29,096 bases of DNA from a virus: positions 1 to 29,096 of IMG/VR virus record IMGVR_UViG_3300031612_000050; one strand, 5' to 3'. Position 1 is the stretch's first letter. Every line of letters begins with the position of its first letter. Of the stretch, positions 22,525 to 29,096 are shown piece after piece. Made by a program: the position numbers and the translations under genes. The notes beneath the pieces are model-generated. The model was not told the origin of the DNA and made no database searches. It saw only the letters and a list, made by a program, of their open reading frames with translations.

Positions 22525-22543
22525 AATAATTTTGGAGTAGTAT

Positions 22544-22735
22544 ATGGGTATTTGGTTATATGATGCTAGCGCATTAAAATATTTTAAAGTAGTTAATTTT
22601 GTTGTAGACGCTAATGGTGCTCTTACAGGTAACGTAGATGTCACTGGAGCTACTGTTGCTTCTGCTGCTGGTGATTACATATTTAAATGGGGTGCTCGTG
22701 GCCTTAACGACGTGTTAGTATTAGCCCGTAAATAA
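22544..22735 (+). CDS. Small beta-rich hypothetical protein (63 aa)
   Basis: A compact protein: MGIWLYDASALKYFKVVNFVVD, ANGALTGNVDVTGATVASAAGDYIFKWGARGLNDVLVLARK. Strand-rich with glycine turns, no membrane span. GGAG lies before the start; it is the first gene after the second terminator and is followed by the tail nozzle, so it is probably a small virion or tail component. No family is recognised. Confidence 0.6.
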   Translation: MGIWLYDASALKYFKVVNFVVDANGALTGNVDVTGATVASAAGDYIFKWGARGLNDVLVLARK

Positions 22736-22752
22736 AAGAATGGAGGTTACCT

Positions 22753-24426
22753 ATGCCTAAAGTAGATATACCAGAATTTGGGTTAAAGGGTTTGAACACA
22801 GACCTCCCCTCCTTCGTTCTACCATTAGAAAACTTTAGTGCTGGTCTGAATATTAGGTCTAGCAATAATAGGCTATCAGCTGTACCAGCGTTTGTTTCAT
22901 TTAGTACCACGTTTACAGCATTAAATAAAATATATAAAGGAGCACAGTGGACACCTGCTGGCTCCTCTTTTTATAATATTGCAGTAGTAGGTAATAAGTC
23001 TTCTGATAATTCAGTCAAAGCTTATATTGATTACAATGGCACTGCAACTGCTCTAGATTTCCCTACTGTTCTAGACACTGCTGTAGGTGTTTCAGATCCA
23101 GATTTATTTGTATTTAACGAAGTGTTGATTGGTAATTTTCAAAATAATAGACCTATGTTTTCTGCACCTAATGCATCTACACAGGGTGACTTTTCATTTA
23201 TACCTAATTGGTTACCAGCTGTGAGAACTAATAACACTGCAATCACAGCCGTAGTTGCAGGTGTTTCTTATTATGTTATAACTGCTACATCTGCTAATTG
23301 GTCATCTATAGGTGGTCCTACTACAACAACGGCTGGCACTACTTTTTTATGTACATCAACCAACAGTAACATAACATCATTAGGCAATGTATCTGCTGCC
23401 GTTCAGATTTATGCTAAAAAGATGGCTCAGTATAATGGCCGACTTATAGCTATGAACTTATATGGTGGTACAACAGAACCTATTACATTATCATGGAGTA
23501 CTCCAATATCTACTATTGCTAGTTTAGCAGCGGTTAAATGGTCTACTAGCGGTGCATCTTCTGATGGAGATGATTTAATTACTGACACTGCGGGTAAACT
23601 AATAGATGGCGGTCAGCTAGGTCAATACTTTATTGCCTATAAAGAAGATGCTGTAATTCGTTATAGGGATACAGGTTCTCCTTTTTACTTAGTACCTGAA
23701 GTAGCTTTCTCTGATGATGGTCTATATAGCGCTAACTGTTTTGTAGAGATTGAAGGCAATAGGCATGTAGTGCTAGGTAATCGTGGTGTTTACATGCATA
23801 ATGGTGGCCCTGAAAAAGAAAATATATCTAAGGGAATTGTAGAGACTGATTTATATTCTTCTATTAATCCTGCTCATAAAGATCGTACATTTTTGTTTAG
23901 ACAGAGTGAAGATAAAGAGGTGTGGATATGTTACTCTGCTGTCGGTAACAGCGCTGCGGGCTGTAATCAAGCTCATGTGTATAATTATCAAACTAGCACA
24001 TGGTATAAACGTAGTTTACCTGATGTCAATAATATTGCTGAAACAGAGATTGCAGGTGCATATATTGCATTAGCATTTAAGCCTTCTACTAGTGCTGTAT
24101 TTAAAATTGGACCAATTGTAGAGTCTACAGGGCATGTAGCATTCCAAATGAATACTATGGGCGATACTAGTGCTACTAAAAATATCACTGCCATATATCC
24201 TAAATGTCTTAATACATTAAAGCTTAGGATACAAGGTACTAATAATGCAGGTGGTAGTGGTTCTGTAACATTTGCAGCGGGTAAAAATTTTAACCCACTC
24301 ACTCAATACAAGCATGACACCCGTGTTAATGGTAGATTTATTAGCCTTAAGCTAGAAATGGTTGGTGGCGTTTCACCAGAGATATCAGGCATTGAGGTAG
24401 ACGTAGAGGCAGGAGGCCTAAGATAA
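22753..24426 (+). CDS. Tail nozzle/tail-tube protein (beta-propeller type)
   Basis: A 557-residue, strand-rich protein. The early phrase GLKGLNTDLPSFVLPLENFSAGLNIRS (11-37) is typical of proteins that start podoviral tail nozzles. A central domain (about 220-420) has repeated hydrophobic strands and HVVLGNRGVYMHNGGP, KEVWICYSA and HVYNYQTSTWYKRSLPD, the aromatic blade pattern of nozzle or stabilisation proteins (T7 gp12/P22 gp10-like in role). Residues 170-215 look like an inserted Thr/Ser-rich domain. GGAGG precedes the start; one base is shared with the next gene. The nozzle plugs DNA and holds the fibres. Confidence 0.65.
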   Translation: MPKVDIPEFGLKGLNTDLPSFVLPLENFSAGLNIRSSNNRLSAVPAFVSFSTTFTALNKIYKGAQWTPAGSSFYNIAVVGNKSSDNSVKAYIDYNGTATALDFPTVLDTAVGVSDPDLFVFNEVLIGNFQNNRPMFSAPNASTQGDFSFIPNWLPAVRTNNTAITAVVAGVSYYVITATSANWSSIGGPTTTTAGTTFLCTSTNSNITSLGNVSAAVQIYAKKMAQYNGRLIAMNLYGGTTEPITLSWSTPISTIASLAAVKWSTSGASSDGDDLITDTAGKLIDGGQLGQYFIAYKEDAVIRYRDTGSPFYLVPEVAFSDDGLYSANCFVEIEGNRHVVLGNRGVYMHNGGPEKENISKGIVETDLYSSINPAHKDRTFLFRQSEDKEVWICYSAVGNSAAGCNQAHVYNYQTSTWYKRSLPDVNNIAETEIAGAYIALAFKPSTSAVFKIGPIVESTGHVAFQMNTMGDTSATKNITAIYPKCLNTLKLRIQGTNNAGGSGSVTFAAGKNFNPLTQYKHDTRVNGRFISLKLEMVGGVSPEISGIEVDVEAGGLR

Positions 24427-25724
24427 TGGCTAAAATATTTATACCAAATAATTTAACTAAACCCCAGTTAGATGCATTTAGAAGTATAGAAGTAGAACTT
24501 AATAAACTGTCTAGCAATGTTACCACAGGTGATGGTGCGCCTACTGTAGTTAGTAATCTGCAGGATGGTGCCTTCTACTATGATTACACCAATCTTAACT
24601 TGTATGTTTTTAGAGAATCTGATAACAGTTGGAAAGACTCCACTGCTGCAATAGCAGATAACATATATACCTCGGGTACTACAGAAATTGATGGGGCCAA
24701 GGTGGCTGCGGGTACTATTACTGCTAATAAGATTACTATAGCAGAGAATATAGCATTCACAGGAAGTACTTCTGGACTTATATTTGGTAAGACTTCATTA
24801 GCTGATACAACTGCTGGTTCCTTTTATGGTAAATCATTAGATGCTGCGGGTAACGCCATATCAGGATTTAATATATCTTCTGCAACAAGCGGTATTTATG
24901 CAGACAGCTCAGGTATTATGGCACTTAATAATGTTAGGCTATACACAGGTTCTGCGGGTACACCTTTACTATTGTTAAACCCGGGGACCTATGCCACTAG
25001 TATTGCTTCAGCTACTACTGTTATATCCGTAACAATAGTAGGGGCTGGTGCTGGCAACCAAAATAATATGGCATATAACTCGGGAACACAAGGTAATAAC
25101 CTTGGCTCTTCGGGGCAGGGTTCTTGGATTGAATTTTACAGTGGCCCTGTTGTAAGTGGTAGCGTAACTGGTAGTCTTTTAAATATTAGTGGTACTACCA
25201 GATTTATAGCAGCAGGGGGTGCAGCATCAACAAGCTATACAAGAGGATCAACCTCTGCTGTTACAGGCCCCGCAGGGCAAGCATCTTCACAGGCTAATTC
25301 AGCTGGTGCTGGATTAGGTCCTACTGAAAGTGGTAATACAACTGCCATAGCAGGGCATGGTTTCAGGGGTGGTGGCGGTGGTGGAGGCGGTGGTCAAGCT
25401 GATACTTATCCTTTAAAAAATACAGCAGTAACTAACATAGCAGCAGCTGGTGCCACAATAAGCCAACAATTTACAGTACCAACAAATACTCAGAGTGTTA
25501 AAGCCTTTGTGGGTACTGGAGGTAGCGGTGGTGCTGGTGGTAATATAACTTACACTTACCTCCAAGGTCCAGAACAAAACGTAATCACAGGTGCTTCATA
25601 TTCTGTTAGAGGTGGTAATGGTGGTAATGGTTATATATCCATTGCAGATCCTAATTCAGGTGGTATAGAGGTTGACTTAGTTGCACTAGTTAACAGGGTA
25701 ACACAGTTAGAAACTAACCATTAA
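24426..25724 (+). CDS. Glycine-rich tail fibre/receptor-binding protein
   Basis: A 432-residue protein. The N-terminal part (residues 1-75) has PNNLTKPQLDAFRSIEVELNKL and DGAFYYDYTNLNLYVFRE, a fibre-type attachment domain. Collagen-free stalk segments follow (GTTEIDGAKVAAGTITANKI). From about 195 onward it is glycine-rich: VISVTIVGAGAG, a run of nine glycines, then GTGGSGGAGG and RGGNGGNGY. It ends in a short coiled coil. Poly-glycine sandwich adhesins bind hosts through loops between the glycine strands. It directly follows the nozzle, with AGGAGG inside that gene. Confidence 0.7.
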   Translation: MAKIFIPNNLTKPQLDAFRSIEVELNKLSSNVTTGDGAPTVVSNLQDGAFYYDYTNLNLYVFRESDNSWKDSTAAIADNIYTSGTTEIDGAKVAAGTITANKITIAENIAFTGSTSGLIFGKTSLADTTAGSFYGKSLDAAGNAISGFNISSATSGIYADSSGIMALNNVRLYTGSAGTPLLLLNPGTYATSIASATTVISVTIVGAGAGNQNNMAYNSGTQGNNLGSSGQGSWIEFYSGPVVSGSVTGSLLNISGTTRFIAAGGAASTSYTRGSTSAVTGPAGQASSQANSAGAGLGPTESGNTTAIAGHGFRGGGGGGGGGQADTYPLKNTAVTNIAAAGATISQQFTVPTNTQSVKAFVGTGGSGGAGGNITYTYLQGPEQNVITGASYSVRGGNGGNGYISIADPNSGGIEVDLVALVNRVTQLETNH

Positions 25725-25743
25725 AACATGGAGACCCCCTATA

Positions 25744-26187
25744 ATGGATGTCAAATTATTAATACCTGAAGAAGTGCTGGCAAAGTGGCCTGAGATAGCA
25801 CCCCTCGTATTATCATTCTTAGAGAAAGGTGAAGGGGAGTCTACAGTATTTGATATAGCTCAGAAGTGCCTAAGTATGCACTATCAATGCTGGATAGTTA
25901 CAGACGAAGATAAGATAATTTGTGTATGCATAACTAAGATAGACGAATACTCTGAGTTTAAATCATTACATATTATTGGTGTGGCTGGCAGTGCTATGCA
26001 TACTTGGCAACACTTTCACTATGCACTAGAGGGATTTGCCAAGTTTAATAGCTGTAAAAGAATTACACAATGGGGACGGAAAGGCTGGATTAAACAATTA
26101 GAAAGCCTAGAAGGTCAACATGGTGAAGCATATAAAGTTGTTCATACTGTAATGGCTATGGACTTAATAACAGATCAGGAGATTTAA
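25744..26187 (+). CDS. GNAT-like protein in the virion gene cluster
   Basis: A 147-residue protein with an acetyltransferase-like strand-helix order: CWIVTDEDKIICVCITKID (49-67) as paired strands, SLHIIGVAG (74-82), a helix HTWQHFHYALEGFAKFNSC (86-104), then RITQWGRKGWIKQLESL (106-122). This resembles a phage GNAT-fold family found beside internal virion genes; T7 gp13 is a distant parallel. The acetyl-CoA loop (Q/R-x-x-G-x-G/A) is not clearly present, so it may be structural rather than catalytic. GGAG precedes the start. Confidence 0.6.
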   Translation: MDVKLLIPEEVLAKWPEIAPLVLSFLEKGEGESTVFDIAQKCLSMHYQCWIVTDEDKIICVCITKIDEYSEFKSLHIIGVAGSAMHTWQHFHYALEGFAKFNSCKRITQWGRKGWIKQLESLEGQHGEAYKVVHTVMAMDLITDQEI

Positions 26188-26188
26188 A

Positions 26189-26863
26189 ATGGGTGGAAGC
26201 AGCTCACCAGTATCAGTAGAAACAGTACCAGAATGGTTAAAACCATATCTTACTAACGCACTACAAGAGGGGCAGGACTTATATGGTGCTGGTGGGATGA
26301 GCCACGTAGAGGGCTTAACCGGAGAACAACAGGAAGGTATGGGCCTGATTAAAGGGTCTACAGCCAGCCAAATGGACACCGCTAACAAGTCAGCTGCAGC
26401 CCGAGATGTACTTCTCAACTCTGCCCAAGGTAAGGAAATTGTTGGTTACGATAACGTTAACACTCAAGCTATGAAGGATGCAGCGGTTCGAAGGAGTGAA
26501 CAGGCCTTTGGTGATACTGCAGGCTCTATGGCATCTAATGGTCTTGTAGGTGGCCGTCGTGCTGAACTTGTTAAGTCACAAAACAAAGCAGAGCTAGCAA
26601 GTGGTTTAGCGGATATAGACTATAATGATTATAATACTAGGCGTAGTCAGGCGCAAACCTCTGCAGGTGGTGTTATATCTGCAGGTGCTGGTTTACAACA
26701 ACAGGCTGCTGCACCCGGTGCATCTCTTGCAAATGTTGGTAAAGGTATACAAGAGCAGAATCAAAGACAAGCAGATGGTACTTATCAGGGCTATCAACGA
26801 TGGTTGGGTGCATTACAGGGTGTACCTTCTTCACCTAATTCAACTGGCGCAGGGGGTAAGTGA
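26189..26863 (+). CDS. Probable internal virion/ejection protein A
   Basis: A 224-residue protein starting MGGSSSPVSVETVPEWLKPYLTNALQEGQDLY, followed by a helical Ala/Gln/Gly-rich body (AAVRRSEQAFGDTAGSMASNG, VGGRRAELVKSQNKAELAS) and an S/G/P-rich end. The opening and long helical, Q-rich body resemble internal proteins that podoviruses eject ahead of the DNA. It overlaps the next gene in the stop region and follows the GNAT-like gene, an arrangement seen in similar phages. No transmembrane span is evident. Confidence 0.55.
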   Translation: MGGSSSPVSVETVPEWLKPYLTNALQEGQDLYGAGGMSHVEGLTGEQQEGMGLIKGSTASQMDTANKSAAARDVLLNSAQGKEIVGYDNVNTQAMKDAAVRRSEQAFGDTAGSMASNGLVGGRRAELVKSQNKAELASGLADIDYNDYNTRRSQAQTSAGGVISAGAGLQQQAAAPGASLANVGKGIQEQNQRQADGTYQGYQRWLGALQGVPSSPNSTGAGGK

Positions 26864-26865
26864 CC

Positions 26866-27756
26866 ATGAAACAAGATTATATAGACAAAGATGTTAGAGA
26901 AAAGCATAATACAGCTGTAAGAAATTTTAATGCCAGTGCACAAGGGGCACAATACCAAGGTAATGACGGTGGTCAAGGGGCAGTAGTACAGGCTCATGCA
27001 GACGCATTAAATGAAGCTGAAGCACAACGAGTAAAACAAATACAGAATCAGCGTACTCAGGATATAATCCTTGCCAAAATGCAGCCTCAGGCACGAGCAC
27101 CTTTAGAACCTATGGTGAGTGCGTTGACACCACGTAAAATTGATGACAATGACTTCGCAAGAGGGCTTGCAAAATTAGCTGAACAGGGGCAAGATTATCT
27201 TGCAAAGTCCCCATTAGGTACCTTTTTTGATGGTGTGAGTAATGTATTTGGTAATGATAATCAAAGTTATTGGGAATCCAAAGCACCCCCTATGTCAATG
27301 CGTGGAGGAGCTGAACGTGCTGAGTATATGGCTAAAAAGCCTTGGTGGGATCAGTTCACTTACTCCAGAACTGATGAGCAACGTGCAGCGGAAGATAAAA
27401 GGGAAAGAGATAAAGAGTGGAATCCAGTCAGTGGGCAAAATCAAGAGTTCCAAAGAAAAGGCAATGGCCCCGATGGTGTTAATGGTAATATGGTCGGTGT
27501 AACAGCCCCTATATCTGGCGGTAATACTGTCGGTATTTTCGGTAGTGGATTTGGCGGGGGCTTTACACCTACTGGCCGCACAGGCCCTGCCAATTACTTC
27601 TCAGCCCTACCTGATGGTATATTTAATTCAGGTAGTAGCCCAGCATTAGTGGGTATACAAACTAGTTATGGTGACAGTTATAATGCTGCTGACCAATGGA
27701 CATCTAACGGTAATGCTACACGAGCAGCCCAAGCAGCAGCAACAGGAGATACATAA
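26866..27756 (+). CDS. Probable internal virion protein B
   Basis: A 296-residue protein. I prefer ATG26866 over GTG26860 because GTG lies on the upstream stop and crowds the AGGGGG site (26851-26856). The N-terminal helix (HNTAVRNFNASAQGAQYQG) gives way to ALNEAEAQRVKQIQNQRTQD. A tryptophan-rich middle (PWWDQFTYSR, KEWNPVSGQN) and a glycine-rich C-terminal third (ISGGNTVGIFGSGFGGGFTPTG) follow. It is soluble and unlike known enzymes by eye. Flanked by two other candidate ejection proteins. Confidence 0.55.
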   Translation: MKQDYIDKDVREKHNTAVRNFNASAQGAQYQGNDGGQGAVVQAHADALNEAEAQRVKQIQNQRTQDIILAKMQPQARAPLEPMVSALTPRKIDDNDFARGLAKLAEQGQDYLAKSPLGTFFDGVSNVFGNDNQSYWESKAPPMSMRGGAERAEYMAKKPWWDQFTYSRTDEQRAAEDKRERDKEWNPVSGQNQEFQRKGNGPDGVNGNMVGVTAPISGGNTVGIFGSGFGGGFTPTGRTGPANYFSALPDGIFNSGSSPALVGIQTSYGDSYNAADQWTSNGNATRAAQAAATGDT

Positions 27757-28523
27757 TGCAACAACAACCTAACCAAGCTAGTGAATTCTTAGGTATGGAC
27801 CCCCTAGAAGCATTAAAGCTTCAACCAGTAGCATTACGTGGGGGTGGTGGTGGGCAATTTGATAACTCTGACCCATTAATGAAAATGGCACAACAAGTAG
27901 CTATGTCAGCAGCCTTTTATGGCGGTACAACCAGTGTACCCCATAATTACATGGCAGGGACAGATGAGGTACCCGGTCAACGTACAGGGCAAGACACAGT
28001 CCCTGCAATGCTATCCCCGGGTGAAGCAGTAATCCCTGCATCAGCTGCCCAAGACCCTGCCAATCAAGGTGCTATTGAGGGTATGGTAGAGGAAGGTCAG
28101 GCAGATCAAGGTATGGCTGCACAAATACTACAGTCGCTAGGCTTACCCGCAGACCCACAGTTAATAGCTATGATTGAAGACATGTTAGCACAGGGTATAC
28201 CCCCTGAAGTTATTGTGCAACAGTTACAAGAGCGTATGGAACAGTCACAGGGTGGTCAAGAAGGTGGACCAGAGGCTCCTGTGTCAGCTCCTATGGGTAT
28301 GCCAGCAGGGCCTCAAGGTGCCCCTATGGAGACCATGGAACAAGGTATGGGCATGCCACAGGGCTTGTATGGCGGTAGTGCAGATGTACAAGGCCCTCTA
28401 TCGGGTAAGAAACAACGTGAACAACAGAAGTTTAATTCTGATGAATATCGTAAAGACGCTGCATTCCAAGCTGATCAACAACGTAAGAATGAAATGCATA
28501 GACGTAGTATGAGTGGAGAGTAG
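27756..28523 (+). CDS. Internal virion/tape-measure-like protein
   Basis: A 255-residue protein with DTVPAMLSPGEAVIP (80-94), a motif I know from the ends of phage tape-measure and internal virion proteins ('D.VPAML.PGE.V.P'). Around it are Q/M/G-rich low-complexity stretches and a helical segment (MAAQILQSLGLPADPQL). The C-terminus is highly charged (QREQQKFNSDEYRKDAA). It shares one base with the upstream stop, and AGGAG lies before the start. The function is not established by the motif alone. Confidence 0.6.
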   Translation: MQQQPNQASEFLGMDPLEALKLQPVALRGGGGGQFDNSDPLMKMAQQVAMSAAFYGGTTSVPHNYMAGTDEVPGQRTGQDTVPAMLSPGEAVIPASAAQDPANQGAIEGMVEEGQADQGMAAQILQSLGLPADPQLIAMIEDMLAQGIPPEVIVQQLQERMEQSQGGQEGGPEAPVSAPMGMPAGPQGAPMETMEQGMGMPQGLYGGSADVQGPLSGKKQREQQKFNSDEYRKDAAFQADQQRKNEMHRRSMSGE

Positions 28524-28525
28524 TT

Positions 28526-29096
28526 ATGGCTGCAATGACCTATAGTGAATATAGCGCTCTTTCTGATGATGAACGTAAGACTATGTTTGACAATTCAAGT
28601 ACAGAAGATCGTGGAAAAATATGGGATATGATTATTGCTAACGACACCAATAATAAAAGTATGTTAGATCGTGTTTCTGAGTGGGGGGATGATGTATGGA
28701 ATGGGCTATGGGATAAAGATTCAGGTAATGAAACAGTAGCCAAGGCAAAGGCTACATTATTAAGTCCAGAAGAAACTCTAATGCAGCAACCTGTGCTTCC
28801 TCCAAACTCTATACCAGACGATGAGAATGCAGAAATAGAACTTACAAAATCACTTGATAAAATTCTCAAAAATGTAGATAAAACTGGCGCTTTAAATGGT
28901 TTAGAATACATTTACAATGAAAATTCTTTTGATACTAAAAATCCAGAGGAACCTTACCCTATTTTCCTAGGCCAAGCAAGCAGGTTATTGGTACAAGCCC
29001 ATAGTGTACCAGGTTTTGCAAAAGAAAACCCTAGATTAATAAAAGCACTTGAAAATGTATTAGCTAACAAAAACAGTTCACCAGCAGAGAAGATGT
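28526..29096 (+). CDS. Partial virion-region protein, runs off the window end
   Basis: An open frame of 190 codons without a stop, beginning MAAMTYSEYSALSDDERKTM behind GGAG. The visible part is acidic and helical, with tryptophan pairs (KIWDMIIANDTNNK, EWGDDVWNGLWDKDSG), a proline-rich linker (QQPVLPPNSIPDDE) and further helices. It follows the tape-measure-like protein and probably starts a long internal or ejection protein; the tail of the gene lies beyond position 29096, so no family is proposed. Confidence 0.75.
   Translation, partial: MAAMTYSEYSALSDDERKTMFDNSSTEDRGKIWDMIIANDTNNKSMLDRVSEWGDDVWNGLWDKDSGNETVAKAKATLLSPEETLMQQPVLPPNSIPDDENAEIELTKSLDKILKNVDKTGALNGLEYIYNENSFDTKNPEEPYPIFLGQASRLLVQAHSVPGFAKENPRLIKALENVLANKNSSPAEKM

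Noticed and set aside
1-29096. CRISPR array, integrase or transposase
   Set aside because: No regularly spaced direct repeats with unique spacers in non-coding DNA and no recombinase-like protein; the only regular repeats are inside the spike gene and encode protein.

Overview
The window is the late (virion and lysis) region of a tailed double-stranded DNA phage, most likely podovirus-like and marine. Every convincing gene lies on the + strand, packed with 1-8 nt overlaps or very short gaps, and the DNA is AT-rich. The phage assignment rests on a terminase large subunit with recognisable ATPase and nuclease motifs, a 738-residue P22-type portal, an acidic scaffold protein, a major capsid protein resembling the SU10/DUF5309 family, a head-tail adaptor, a tail-nozzle-like protein, an M15-type endolysin with holin candidates, and internal-virion-like proteins. 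The marine inference comes from the tail-fibre gene families (C1q-like, LamG plus DUF7483-like, XkdW-like, S74-chaperoned repeats), which I know mainly from marine phages. The host cannot be named from this sequence.

Layout. 1-296: AT-rich non-coding leader with hairpins, direct repeats, a sigma70-like promoter overlapping a large inverted repeat, and four CTATAG hexamers. 297-2683: packaging (TerL, a TerS-like candidate, a 51-residue ORF). 2733-6624: portal, a small unknown gene, scaffold and a small coiled-coil gene. 6625-6873: structured leader with an rrn boxA-like element and a hairpin. 6874-7989: major capsid protein, then a strong intrinsic terminator (8004-8044). 8060-9080: small gene and head-tail adaptor. 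9091-20726: about 11.6 kb of tail-fibre and adhesin genes, mostly short (77-232 residues), interleaved with chaperone-like small genes and containing several paralogous pairs. 20728-22489: lysis cassette, closed by a second terminator (22491-22524). 22544-26187: small unknown, tail nozzle, glycine-rich fibre, GNAT-like protein. 26189-29096: internal virion/ejection-type proteins, the last running off the window.

How it fits together. TerL and portal package DNA into a scaffolded shell of capsid protein. The adaptor and nozzle build the short tail, which carries a large set of receptor-binding modules. The endolysin and holins release progeny, and the last genes probably encode proteins ejected with the DNA. 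Two intrinsic terminators inside an otherwise continuous co-directional gene string, plus a boxA-like leader before the capsid gene, suggest that partial termination and perhaps antitermination set the ratio of capsid to downstream products. The most unusual feature is the fibre locus. Instead of one or two long fibres it has many short anchor-plus-adhesin proteins, many joined by ATGA or TAATG start/stop overlaps. I saw no defence system, integrase, CRISPR, tRNA or reverse transcriptase in this window.
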